Shown here piece by piece: positions 10,278-21,313 of a DNA stretch of 64,000 nucleotides. A program made the position numbers and the translations under genes. The number at the start of each line of letters is the position of its first letter. Position 1 is the stretch's first letter. Source of the stretch: Malus domestica (taxonomy: Eukaryota; Streptophyta; Magnoliopsida; Rosales; Rosaceae); assembly GCF_042453785.1 (NCBI RefSeq), contig NC_091667.1:34464001-34528000 (forward strand), given 5' to 3'. Below the pieces are notes generated by a model that ran no database searches, had not been told where the DNA came from, and saw only the letters and a list, made by a program, of their open reading frames with translations.

Positions 10278-11050
10278 AGAGGCTGCACATAGAAATGAGG
10301 TTTGGTTTATGCTAGAGACATCCACGATTGTTTGGCCAGAAACGTGTGCGTTTCCATCTGCATCATGGTGTATTGTGTACTGCTTTCCGTGTGTTGTCAT
10401 TGCCAAGTCTGCACCTCTTGTGGATAACAAGTCCTGAATCTCTTTGTTATAGATTTCGAGCATCGAGTCATGCACATAATTAAAATGCATTATAATTTGC
10501 ACAACTCAACACAAAAAATAAGTTAATAATACCTATATCCTGTATGTCCAACCCTGGGGCTCAAGGACTGACTTGTTTGAAATATCTACTCGAGTGAATG
10601 AGGTATTAAATATTTCTACTCTAGAGTATCTAGTTTGTCCATCATAGTATAAGTTTTCCCAAAACCTCTTTAACCATGAGTAAATATGCAGATCTGAAAA
10701 AAGAGAATCAATATTTTTTTTAGTGCATGCCTTTGCGTGTATGAAAGGTAAAATAATTCACTAGAGGGGTTAGGAGAAGTTCTAATTCAACAAACAGAAA
10801 TACACATAAAAGGGAAAGAAAAAAATCAATACATAACAAAAATACACAATATTAAGGCATTGGCAACCAATTGTCGAGGGCAAAAGTTATGCTCGAATAT
10901 GGACTCCAAAACCAAAATAATGGAAGAAAGAAAAGTGTCACAATTTAAAATGCTCAGAAAAGAAGATCACTTTACCTTGTGGCCATCGAGTGCACTCTGC
11001 ACAAACTCCGATATTTCCACAAAAACATCATCCTGGGAATCCTCGTGCTA
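10278..11050 (-). pseudogene. Kinesin-14 pseudogene, inverted arm R1
   Basis: This is an inverted copy of 9,525-10,277, joined head-to-head through a near-perfect dyad (CCTCATTTCTATGTGCAGCC / inverse) centred at ~10,280. On the minus strand it reads DSQDDVFVEISEFVQSALDG, then a decayed P-loop exon at ~10,540-10,690, then MLEIYNKEIQDLLSTRGADL at ~10,290-10,475. The copies differ at many positions, so the inversion-duplication is not recent. Frameshifts are present in the P-loop exon. Confidence 0.85.
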
Positions 11051-11139
11051 AGTAGGATTGTGTACATAAATGTTTCAAATGGTGGATTTTAATTGTGCGT
11101 TTTTGCTTTGGTTAGAAAGAAATGAGTCTTTGCCATGGA

Positions 11140-12350
11140 AATGTTGGCACATGGAAGCTCCAATCTTCCCACAAAGGTCAACATTGCCCCTGACATTCTT
11201 GAATATGTGTTCATTTGGTACATTTAGGCATGCACTAAAAAATATTGATTGTTTTTTTTCAGGTCTACATATTTGCTTATGATCAAATAGGTTCTGGGAA
11301 AACTTATACTATGATGGGCAGACGAAATGCTCCAAAGTAGAAATGTTTAATGCCTTGTTCACTCGAGCAGATATTTCAAACAAGTCAGTCCCTTATGACC
11401 CAGGGTTGGACATACAGGATGCATGTACTATTAACTTGTTTTTTGTTTGTTGAATTGTGCAAATTATAATGCCATTTAATTATGTGCAGGCCTCAGTGCT
11501 CAGAATCTATAACAAAGAGATTCAGGACTTGATACACCATGATACAGATGGAAACGAAAACGTTTCTGGCCTAACAATCGTGGATGTCTCTAACATAAAC
11601 CAAACCCCATTTCTTATACAACAGGTTGTATATAGCAAGTATACATTTTGGGTATGAATGTTATTGCTTTGGTGTCATTTTAGCATTACCTTCTAATTTT
11701 ACAGTACCATCAATTATGTAATTGTATGCAACTTATGATTTTGTTTTTTTAGTGTCGTCACAAATGATATCTTAGGTTTGTAGGAACGAGCAATCTTCGA
11801 GAAGCCATTTCGTGTTTACCCTATGTAATTTGGGTGAAAACGAAAACACAAAACAAGAAGTCAATTGGATCTTAAATCTTATCGACCTAGAATTGAGAGA
11901 TTGTCGAGGACGAGTGCAACCGGAGAGCGGTTGGAGAAAACCCAAGCTATTAACAAAAGTTTGAGAATTCCATTTGAGTGGCATCATGTCTGCTTTGGCT
12001 AATAAGGATGACCATGTTCCATTTGAGAATTCCAAGCTTATTTATCTTCTACAGTTATAATAATTTATGATAGTTTTACCATATGGTCGCTTGCTCTTTG
12101 CTCTCAAGAAATTGTAGTATTTACATCACATTTCTTTTAATGCATAATCAGCCTTGTCTAGGAGGAGATTGCAAGACGTTGATGGTAGTCAACGTCTCGC
12201 AAGATATCTTTTCCTTCGAGGAAACCCTTTGCTCGCTCAGATTTGCTTCTACAGTTCACACGTGTGAAGGGATTCCTCGAAGGCAAATGACTAAAACTTT
12301 ACAGTTAGCTAGTCCATCTCGGTTTGTTATCTAGAGGACCACCAAAAAGC
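11140..12350 (+). pseudogene. Kinesin-14 pseudogene, arm F2 (most of the motor domain)
   Basis: A second direct copy, longer than F1. The P-loop exon starts at ~11,263 (VYIFAYDQIGSGKTYTMMG, one substitution in GQTGSGKT, then a stop). Next come ASVLRIYNKEIQDL at ~11,490 and the Switch I region [13 protein letters not shown] at ~11,790. The Switch II region is frameshifted at ~11,880 (LNLIDL, then a lost AGSE). At ~12,150-12,300 is [18 protein letters not shown]...[10 protein letters not shown], the C-terminal motor helices. The order matches a kinesin-14 catalytic core. Multiple stops and indels show decay. Confidence 0.9.
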
Positions 12351-12699
12351 TTGTGTAGCCAGTTAGTGCTCAGTCTAGTGTGAAGAGGACAACCGTGAAT
12401 ACCTTACATCTAGGCGTGAAGAACTTAAAGCTAGATAGTCCAGCTCCGTCTGGTATCTAGTGAAAAATTATGAGGTTTAGAACATGAACCATTAGTAGGA
12501 AAAAAAACAAATGCATATAGTTTCTTATCTCTTTAAGAAATCTGGCCATGTCATCTAATGCCTTTTGGAAGCTGTGGTGAAGCTGTGAATACCTCATCAA
12601 ATTTTGGAATTTCAAATCAAAGTTGATGTGATTGAGATCCAAACTAAACCTATAGCTTACGGAAGGGCAGAATCAACATCCAAGGTGTGATGTGATTAG

Positions 12700-13490
12700 A
12701 CAATTGACAGCTCATGATTTCTTAAATAGATAAGAAACTATATGCATTTGTTTTCTTTTCTACTAGTGATTTATATTCTAAACCTCATAAATTTTCACTA
12801 GACACCAGACGGAGCTGGACTGTCTAGTTGTAAGTTCTTCATGCCTAGATATAAGGTATTCACGGTTGTCCTTTTTACACTAGAATGAGCAGTAGCTGGT
12901 TGAGCAAGCTTCTTGGTGGTCCTCAGAATACCAAACCGAGCTGAACTAGCTAGCTGCAAGGTCTTGATCATTTACCTTCGAGAAATCCCTTCACACGTGT
13001 AAACTGTAGAAGCAAATATGAGCGAACATAGGGTATCCCCGACGAAAGAGGAAAATTGCGAGACGTTGACTACCATCAACGACTTGCAATCTCCTCCCAG
13101 ACAAGGTTGTTTATGCATTAAAAAGATGTGAAGTAAATACTATAATTCCTTGAGAACAAAGCAAGCATCCATAATGGTAAAACTATCATAGATTATTATA
13201 CTTGTAGAGAGGTCAACTTGGAATTCCTAAATGGAACATGGTCCTCCTTATTCGCCAAAACATACATTACGCCGCTCAAGGATGAAAAACTTTTATTAAT
13301 AGCTTGGGTTTCCTTAAACCGTTATCCAGTTGCACCCATCCTTGACAATCTCTCACTTCCAGCAAGGTCGATAAGATTTAAGACCCCATTGACTTTTTGT
13401 TTCTTGGTTTTGTTTTCCCCCCGATATATGCAGGGTAAACACAAACTGGCTTCTCGAAGATTGCTTATCCATATCAATCTTGCATATTGT
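12700..13490 (-). pseudogene. Kinesin-14 pseudogene, inverted arm R2 (part 1)
   Basis: Inverted relative to F2 around a centre near 12,600. On the minus strand the Switch II motif is intact here, [20 protein letters not shown], followed by a stop and [11 protein letters not shown], at ~13,300-13,385. The C-terminal core with the CEG-like end is at ~12,960-13,110. The arm is interrupted at ~13,490 by an LTR element and resumes at ~16,630. DLAGSE is diagnostic for kinesins. Confidence 0.85.
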
Positions 13491-16400
13491 TGTACCATAT
13501 ATTAGGTCTTAGTATTTGGGCATCACACCCTAGCCCATGAAACATGTAGGAGGTGAATGGAACCTTTATTCTATAAAATGATCCTTCACATCATTTTAAA
13601 GGGGGGCAAAGAAAAGCAAATAGAGCAAACCCTAGCCTATATCTCCATGTACATTAATTTACATAGTGAAACCAAATCGACACCAATGTGAACGTAGCTA
13701 GGGGTGGTTCGGTATGGGATCCCATACCGAAACCCTTGTCCCGATTCCCAAACCGAAATTTTCGGGAATCCCAATTGCAATACCGATCCCAAACCAAATT
13801 TTCGGGAATCCCAATTTTCGGGAATCCCGAAATAGTTTCGGGATTTCGGAACAAATCGGGAATCCCGAAATGATTTTGGGCTTTTGGACTAAAATTTGAC
13901 ATATTATGCTTTTGGGCTAAAATTCAATCTTTTATATTGAAAAATTGACATATAGGCCTATTAAAAAGAAATCTGCCTATTCAATACTTTCATAGCATCT
14001 GCCCAATCTGCCAATTTGACATAGTTTCATACTTTCATTGCATCTGCCTATTCAAAAGCAATCTGCCAATCTGTCTGTGCACAATAGCATCTGCCTATTC
14101 AATTTCTACTACACATGCATGCAATAAAAATAAATTAAGTACCAAATCCAAAAGCAAAAATATTAGCATTCAACATAGAAATATATTCCGAGCAAATAAA
14201 AACCAGCTCGTTTCTAATATAGAGGATGGCAAACCTACAGACTTTGTAACGTCATGTCTTTTTTCTACTAATCTGTGCACAAATATGCCAATTAAATGGC
14301 AAGGCCCAGTTAAGTATCTGCCTAGAATATGCCAATCTGTGCACAGAATTACAAAACTTGATTTGCTATCAAACATTAAAGCAAGACCATGTATCTAAGA
14401 TTCTATAGCCAAAACAAAAATATTACCTGACGCAGCGTGTGACTAATTTGAAGTTTGAACAGGTGAAATGATTAACTCCTCAGTTGCTACAGCAGTGCTA
14501 AACCTGCTAACACTTCTCCCTGAAGATAACCAGGAAATCAGTCAGCATAGATAATCACTTGTAGTAGTGCTTAATAATTTTCTTTGTTGATTAATGATCA
14601 ATGATAGCGGTTTAATTTATTACATGTAAAGGTGCACCAGTGAACGCTTAATTCAATGATGTGTGTGCAGGTGTAAAGAGATTTACTTATTGTCGCAAGT
14701 AAGACTCCAAGAAAAAAGTATAACTTCAATCTATTTCTCCAGAGTGTAAACTCAGGGGTATTATTCTCATTAAACCCTTTGTTAGTTAAGGTATCGCAAC
14801 AAAAGTGCAGTTCATTAAGAATTGAGTTGAAATTCTCCACTTCCAAGCTATGATATTAGAGCCTAACAATTTGAACTAGCCATCTAGAAAGTTGAAGAGT
14901 TTCCCTGTAAGTATTATGTGAACATGAAATTAATGGACTAACACAGCGCCTAGTACCAACATTCTGAATGAAGCGAGCAGGATGCAACCAGAAACAACTT
15001 TAACCCCCCTACAACCCGCCAAAACCAAATACATAGCATCAAACACGGGTGCCGCAGCGCATCATCAATAAAAGAAACGATTTTTCAAAAAGAATACGAC
15101 AAACTCAATCAAACATCATTTTAATTATTGAATGACTACTAACTAACAGATGAAGATGGAAGAAATGTATAAGTTATTAACACACAAACAAAAAAAATTG
15201 CCAACAATCCCTACTTTGGATGAGTGTCAGAAATTAGATTTCAAAACACTAAATTAGTTACCTAATTTGGGGTGAGAGTGAGACTCGGACTCGGTGCTAG
15301 ATCGAGAGTTCTGTCCGTGAGAGAGAGATCGCAAGAGTCGGAGACGATTCGTGAAGGAAGGCTGGAGAGTTCAGTCTTTGATGCTTTGGCGTGGCGGTGG
15401 CTGGGTGGTGATTCATGAAGGAAGGCTGGGCGGCTGGAGAGTCAGAGACGATTCGAAGGAAGGCTGTCGGTGTTGGAAGACTCAGTGAGAAATCAGAAAT
15501 GAAACTAGACTGGGAGAAACCTAACAAGGAATGGATGGCATGGATTAATTTGAAGCAATCCAACGGTTCAAATTAACTCTAACTATATTAAAAAAACAAT
15601 ATATATTATTATCTATATATATATATATATAAAATAATTAAAAATATATATTTTCGGTTCGGTATGGGAATACCGAAATTTTGGGAAAATCGGTTTGGGA
15701 CATTTTTGGTTTGGGATCGGTATTTTTTTGGTTTGGTTTGGGAATTTTGGGAATTTTTTCCACCCCTAAACGTAGCCCCAATTTTGGGTGAACCATGATA
15801 TATCTTTGTGTGTCTTGTACGTTTGTGTGATTCATGGTCGGACTTACTAGATTGGACACACTTGAGCTCGGAACTCGACTCATTGACCCAACTTGTGGCC
15901 CCAACTCAAATCCCCTACATATGGCCCCGACTTAGAGACCCGACTTGTGGACCCGATCTGTGGAGCAGACATATAGACCCATATGCGAACTCGACAAGCA
16001 AACCCGAGTCATATCGAAAGTTAACTCATAATGAATGCATGCTGACTTCGAGTGCACGAGGAACACCACGAGTCGAGCTGCCTTGCAACGAGCACTGTCT
16101 CCAGCAGAGCAACTGCCTTGCCTCGAGCATTTCCTCTAGTCGAGCAACCTCGCAATGTGTGCTACCTGTAGTTAAGTATTGCTTGAGAATGGGCACCGCC
16201 CTATGTCGAGTATTGGTTTCAGGACCACTTTTAGTCACTTCGACTTACACATGGATTGGATTTAAAGTCTTCAACCAAAAGACTCTATTGACTGAAGAAT
16301 TAAGGAAGTCATGTTGTACCATATATTAGGCCTTAGTATTTGGGCCTCACGACCTAGCCTATGAAGCATGTAGGAGGTGAAGGGAACCCTTATTCTATAA

Positions 16401-16602
16401 ATGGATCCTTCACCTCACTTTAAATAGGGGCAAATAGGAGCAAAGAGAGCAAACCCTAACCTCTATCTCCATGTACATTGTAACCCTCAATTTACATAGT
16501 GAAACCGAATCGACACCAGTGTGGACGTAGCCCCAACTTGTGGTGAACCCCAATATATCTTTGTGTTCTTATGCATTTGTGTGATTCACGATCAGATTTA
16601 CA
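13491..16602. mobile_element. Short LTR retroelement (TRIM-like), its 5' LTR split by a hAT element
   Basis: Two direct repeats of ~270-290 bp start TGTTGTACCATATATTAGG and contain CATGTAGGAGGTGAA, AGAGCAAACCCTA and TTTGTGTGATTCA. One spans ~13,491-13,698 plus 15,769-~15,835; the other spans ~16,313-16,602. The ~475 bp between them has no gag or pol. Small size, LTR pair and no coding make it TRIM-like. I could not fix the LTR 3' ends, a primer binding site or a clean 5-bp target duplication. It lies within the kinesin R2 arm. Confidence 0.65.
13699..15768. mobile_element. hAT-like element, 2.07 kb, TAGGGGTGG...CCACCCCTA
   Basis: The ends TAGGGGTGG and CCACCCCTA are inverse of each other, and both sub-terminal regions are rich in repeated GGGAATCCCGAAA / TTCGGTTTGGTTTGG units. 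The perfect 8-bp target duplication AACGTAGC lies at 13,691-13,698 and 15,769-15,776. It sits inside the left LTR of the TRIM-like element. The interior (14,000-15,560) is AT-rich and shows no transposase. The related 626-bp element at 20,686-21,311 has the same ends. Confidence 0.85.
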
Positions 16603-16629
16603 TTGGTCCAAAATCGACCCAATTTTGTG

Positions 16630-17085
16630 CATGAACGCCTACAAATCTAGGATATCATATGTGACGGGACCGAAAAACATAATCATATATCAAAAGTTGC
16701 ATACAAAAATATCATTGATAGTACCTACTATGTATCATAGATGACTAAAATGACACCAAAACAATAACATTCATACTCATAATGTATACCTACTATGTGC
16801 AGCTTGTTGTAGAAGAAATGAGGTTTGGGTAATTTTTTTATGTAACGAGAGAATTTTAGAAAGAAAAAAAAAACTACGTAACATTATTATGGTAATTTTA
16901 TTATGCTTAACATGTTTTATTTGCGTTCGAAATTGATGAAAAATGTGAGAAATATGAGTTATATAAAGAAAAAAGAAGGGACTATGTTATGTGTGAAAGC
17001 ATACTTCTTATTTTTATTTCGTCTTTCTTGAAACCGTTGTGAAGATCTGCCAAAATTATTTCAGAGAATCAACAAATCTTACGAG
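16630..17085 (-). pseudogene. Kinesin-14 pseudogene arm R2 (part 2) and outer arm
   Basis: The inverted kinesin arm continues after the LTR element. Matches to 11,600-11,780 include the inverses of GGTATGAATGTTATTG, GGTGTCATTTTAG and ATGATATCTTAGG. From ~16,990 to 17,085 it is the inverse of 8,930-9,045. Between 16,840 and 16,990 there is AT-rich unmatched sequence. Confidence 0.75.
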
Positions 17086-17149
17086 CTTTTCTTCATAAGT
17101 TTATCGATAGGTTAATAATAACTAGCACTGATTCTTGTTATAGAAAAAT

Positions 17150-17290
17150 AAGAAGAAGATGGACACAACCCTAAAAAGAAGTTGGAGACAACCCGTGATC
17201 AATTATCAGAGGCATTGTACCAGAAAGGACTGGCATTGGCAGAGATTGAATCTTTGAATCTTTCAAGGTTGGAAATAGCACTGATTCTTT
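17150..17290 (+). pseudogene. Coding-like fragment, unrecognised
   Basis: A short open segment reads KKLETTRDQLSEALYQKGLA followed by LAEIESLNLS. It looks like a real coiled protein fragment (possibly from the C-terminus of a large peptidase such as TPP2, from memory and unverified). It is not joined to any other exon that I can find and probably arrived with the same rearrangements as the kinesin pieces. 17,290-17,760 has no gene; around 17,310-17,475 there is a small dyad (AGATCCTCTCC / inverse). Confidence 0.35.
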
Positions 17291-17759
17291 TGAAGCACTT
17301 TGATAGTCGGAAAGAGATCCTCTCCAGATCTCTTCCACCAAATTTTCCTAATTATTTAATTGAGACCCTTAAAATTTGATCCAACGGTTAAAATGATTAT
17401 AACTTTTAAAGGATTGTAGTCGTTGAATCAAATTTTAAGGGTCCAGATTAAATGATTAGGAAGATTTGGTGAAAGAGATCCGGAGATGATCTCTTTCTTT
17501 CGTAGTCATCTAAGGTTAATCTTCTGTTTTTAAAGGTTGGTATAAAGTATGTGAAAGTTACACGGTCAGATTTTAGTTTGGTCTAATTTGAAATTTCTAA
17601 CTAATTTGAGTATGTGAAAGTTACACGATCAGAGTCTCTCAGCAGAATCATTTATACTACAATATCATTGTCATTCTTGTAAGCATTATAGATGTTTTAA
17701 TCATTTTGTGCGTGTGGTAAAAATCCTATCATAACACTACCCTACTTTTTGGGCAAAAA

Positions 17760-18405
17760 AAGATATGTTAAAACGCCTCTAGCACATATAAATCGAGCTT
17801 GAAGTCAAGTTAACAGACAACGAACATATTGTTCTGACCAACCGATCAGTTCTCAAACAGTGATAACACTTGGATATGCTGATTCAGCTACAAGTAAGAT
17901 ACTAAAAATTGAAATTCAAGAAAAAGACGGATGCACTGTCATGACCAACTGACTAACTTTTCAACCATGGCTTTACTTGCTCGCATAATGTTTTTGATAA
18001 ATTATTGGATATATATAGACAATAGCTTTTACTTGCTCGCATATCTTTGCTCAATAATTGCAAGTAAGGAATCTAAAACTAAATCATTATATTGCCTTTC
18101 AAAAAACAATGTCAGTTCGTGGGCCTTGCTTGTACCCTTTCAAGAGGCAAGAAAAAGTGTACCAAGATGAGATTGTCACATTATATTCGGAAAGTTTTTT
18201 TCAAAGTGTCATTCAAATTATATAATGATATGTAAAATAGCACATAAGTAGATTTCACAGAGAAATTAGAAACTAAATCGAGGCCAACTACCGGAATGAA
18301 TACGCTTCATGTCACATAAAATGCAGGTGAGTAGATTTCGCAGAAAATGATCGTATTTTTTCATGTAGGTTACTTAGTATTAATTGATTAATTACCTGCA
18401 CGCTA
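17760..18405 (-). pseudogene. Intron of DCR pseudogene B
   Basis: Collinear with the intron of the intact gene (23,350-23,980). Shared blocks include ACGAACA(T/C)ATTGTTCT, GGATGCACTGTCATGACC / GGACACATTGACATAATC, and the TTACCTGCA donor at ~18,403. It confirms that exon 1 remnant B and the intact gene descend from one duplicated unit. Confidence 0.75.
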
Positions 18406-18683
18406 GCAGTGGCCTGTGAACGCCCTCCAAGTTCAAGACCCCATTGTAGGGTATGAAGTCCTTCAAAGCCCTGGTGCCTTCCTCAACTGCCAGATCAGCT
18501 ATACCGATCTCCTCCGCCGCCGCCTCGGCCACCTCCACACCCTCCATCTCATCCCCATACTCAACCCTAAACACTCCCTCCTCTTCCTTCCCGAGTTTCC
18601 GACAGCTGGTAAAACTCCACCAGAACAACCTTCGAAATATCCGCCACTGTTGGTGGTGATGGGGAGGAGCAGAATCTAACAAG
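18406..18683 (-). pseudogene. DCR-like BAHD pseudogene B, exon 1 remnant
   Basis: On the minus strand it encodes GKEEEGVFRVEYGDEMEGVE followed by the conserved DLAVEEGTRALKDFIPYNG and NLEGVHRPLL. This equals residues ~78-140 of the intact enzyme. Comparison with 24,215-24,411 shows two lesions. A precise internal deletion joins the LVEFYQLAGK-coding region directly to the first codons and removes ~60 residues, and the initiator ATG is now GTG. The 96-codon ORF here starts at an unrelated ATG in the former 5' UTR. The upstream flank is also deleted just beyond CTAACAAGGGAGGAG. Confidence 0.9.
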
Positions 18684-18689
18684 GGAGGA

Positions 18690-19260
18690 GAACGTTAATA
18701 TCGGGATGAATTACCTCACAGAGATCAGACTGCTGCACTTTCTGAACAAGAACAAAGATGAAAATCGTGGGTTATACCTTGAGATTACGGATCTGAGCTG
18801 GGAGGAACTCCGTAGTTCCTTTCTTGCATTGCGAGTTGGGGTTGGGCCCGTAGCGCCATCTTCATGTCTCTTTTTGGAAACCCAGTCCCTGAAACAGACC
18901 AACACATGCATGAGGTTTCACATATTTCCACCATTAAATGCCAATGGACCAGAAAATTTTCAGACAGAATGAGGATTCTCACTTTTCAGTGAGGGTTGGG
19001 GCTGTGATTTCAAAGGTTTCAGAGATGAGCGGAGAAGAAATGGGGCAAGGGTTTGTGGTGGTGTTTTTTTTTACAAGAATGGAGAGAACTGAGGGAGTCT
19101 GCGGCTTGGTTGAGAGGCGGAGGGTTTTGAAAATGTGCAGGTGCTACTAGATTAGGGTTTGATGTACTCATAAGCTCCATAAGAAACGATGAGGAAGTAA
19201 GAGAGAGCGCGCTCTTGGCTCTGGGCTCGAGGTTATGAGCTCTCAACGGCTAAGGGTTAG
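18690..19260 (-). pseudogene. Possible fragment of a multi-exon gene, unrecognised
   Basis: On the minus strand a gene-like layout is visible. An ATG-led serine/proline-rich stretch (MELMSTSNPNLVAPAHFQNP) begins near 19,183. A candidate intron ends in TCTGTTTCAG at ~18,893. An exon-like piece runs to ~18,780, then a GTATAACC donor, and a last piece ends at GTAATTCATC near 18,712. Frames do not join without shifts. It could be a transduplicated 5' gene end carried by an element. No function can be assigned. Confidence 0.3.
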
Positions 19261-19819
19261 GTTGGAAATGAAGAACGAAGCTGTTAAGCAACTTATATAA
19301 CTGAAAGTCCTAGGGTTTTCCCACAAGTCCTCTTGCACGTGCAAAGCTCAACCCTTTCAGGCTCCCAGGTCACGAGTTCGATCCCAGCGCCTGGCAAATT
19401 TGTACCTTATTTTTCTATAGGAAAACTAATGAAAATAGCTTGAAAATTTTGAGTTTTAATGATAAGGACAAAATAAATGGTAAAGTGAATAGTACCAGGA
19501 TTGACTTTTTAGTGTAAAAATATGATTTTTTGTTAAAGTGAACCGTACTAGTTGCTTTTCGTTAAAGTTCCCTTTTTCTATATATCCATTCCTTTTTTTT
19601 TTTTTTCTTATTTTGTATTCTGTTTTATTTTCTAGTTTTATTTCTTTATTTGTATCGTATTTTTTCTAGTCAAGTGAAAGTTTATGTATTATTTTTGTTT
19701 ATTTTTGTTTTATTTTCCACACTTTGAGGGTAATGTGTGATTTAAGTTTGAGGGTGGGGAATAAGAATTTTTAGTTTTTTTTTTTTTTTTGTCGATAAAA
19801 ATTTTCAAATTTTAAGTTA
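19261..19819. other. Intergenic with a MITE and T-rich sequence
   Basis: The 150-bp TA MITE copy (+) occupies ~19,420-19,572. Just before it, GGTCACGAGTTCGATCCC at ~19,368 resembles a tRNA B box and suggests a SINE remnant. After it comes T-rich low-complexity sequence. No gene. Confidence 0.6.
19420..19572 (+). mobile_element. ~150-bp TA MITE, copy 4
   Basis: Runs from GGAAAACTAATG to GTTAAAGTTCCC with TA on the left. It is the copy closest to that at 778-930 and shares AAAGTGAATAGTACCA and GATTGACTTTTTAGTG. Confidence 0.8.
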
Positions 19820-20685
19820 ATATGATTTGTTGGTCTAAAAGTGTAGTGTCCGTTTTTCGTTTTTCACGTGATAATATATTATTAAATCGTGAGGCTACTA
19901 TAACAATTTGTCAAGTTCCATATAAGTTGATCAGGCTATTTAGAGCAAATTATATTTACTTGACGCCACCCTGGCAATGATACAAAAGTTGTATAGGCTT
20001 ATTATTAACGTCATCCTTAGCAAATCAAAAATGAAGAAGTTATATGAGATGGGTGAATATATCGTCACCTTATTTTTTTCGCACAATTTCGTTGCAACAT
20101 TATAAAATATTATACAATAAAAAATGATAAATAGTTCATGAGAAGTCCCACTTTCGTAGACATTTCCTTTAACAACATTTCTCTTACGGCTCAGGAATAC
20201 AGCTCTCTCTCCTCTCTCACTCGGACACTCTTCTCAACTCTCCAGCCCAAACCTCCGCCAAAATCCCCAATAGGATTTCACCAATCCAAACCCCAATCTC
20301 TGACAATCCAACGTCACACCTTGTTGAATATTTCAGGAATATATGTGTGTGTGTATATATATATACACACACGCGTTTGGTTGCATTGGCAGAGTAGGGA
20401 GTTGGGTCATTGCCACAATCATCTTTCTTCAAATTAAACACTGCTTCTTTTCATGTTTGGTGAAAAGACATGCATGATTGATGGAAACAATTGTATTTCT
20501 TTGGCTAACAAATATAACCTTTGGGTAACCAGTGCACTCTGCAGCAGGTAATAACCATTCGAATGCCTCTTGGACATGTGCAATTCTCTTTACACATTGA
20601 TAACATTGGCAAAAAAGAGCATTTATTCTCGTATCGATTCCGTTGAGTAGGATTTTAATTGTGCATTTTTGTTTTGTGTAGAAAG

Positions 20686-21311
20686 TAGGGGTGGTTCGGT
20701 ATGAGATCCCATACCGAAACCCTTGTCCCGATTCCCAAACCAAAAATTTCGGGAATCCCAATTTCAATACCGATCCCAAACCAAATTTTCGGGAATCCCA
20801 ATTTTCGGAAATCCCGAAATGATTTTGGGCTTTTGGACTAAAATATTATGCTTTTGGGCTAAAATTGAACCTTTTAACACTTTTGAGTTGCAATCTGCTA
20901 AGAATCCCGTTGCAATATGTGCCAATTGCAAGTTATGTCAATTTAAATGTAGATGCTACAATTGCAAGACTTTGCCAATCTGGATTCAAATGTAGATGCT
21001 ACAATTGCAAGACTCTGTCGATTTAAATCATTCATACAGAAATATGTGCAACTATTGAAGCCTTCATTTTCTATGGACTCTATCGATCTAAATATATATT
21101 TAAAAATTAAATCATATATATTTTTTTTTTCGGTTTGGTTTGGGAATACCGAAATCCCAAAAACTTGAGACCAATTCCCGTACCGAAATTTCGGGATCGG
21201 TTCGGTATTGGGTACCGAAATTTTCGGAAATTTCGGTTTGGGATTTTTTCGGTTTGGTTTCGGGAATTTTTCGGTTTGGTTTGAGATTTTTGGGATTTTT
21301 TTCCAGCCCTA
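20686..21311. mobile_element. hAT-like element, 626 bp, TAGGGGTGG...CCAGCCCTA
   Basis: A shorter relative of the element at 13,699-15,768 with the same GGTTCGGTATG(A/G)GATCCC start and GGTTTGGTTT-rich right side. A perfect 8-bp target duplication GTAGAAAG lies at 20,678-20,685 and 21,312-21,319. Block B has the unoccupied site (TTTAGAAAGAGAG at ~5,349), so this insertion postdates the duplication. No coding capacity. Confidence 0.9.
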
Positions 21312-21313
21312 GT

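Noticed and set aside
9576-12642. A functional kinesin gene
   Set aside because: Motor motifs are scattered over inverted copies, the P-loop is mutated or followed by stops, and Switch II is frameshifted in F2. It is pseudogenic.
15808-16329. 173-codon plus-strand ORF
   Set aside because: It runs through the LTR and non-coding interior of the TRIM-like element. The sequence has no similarity to gag or pol that I can see.
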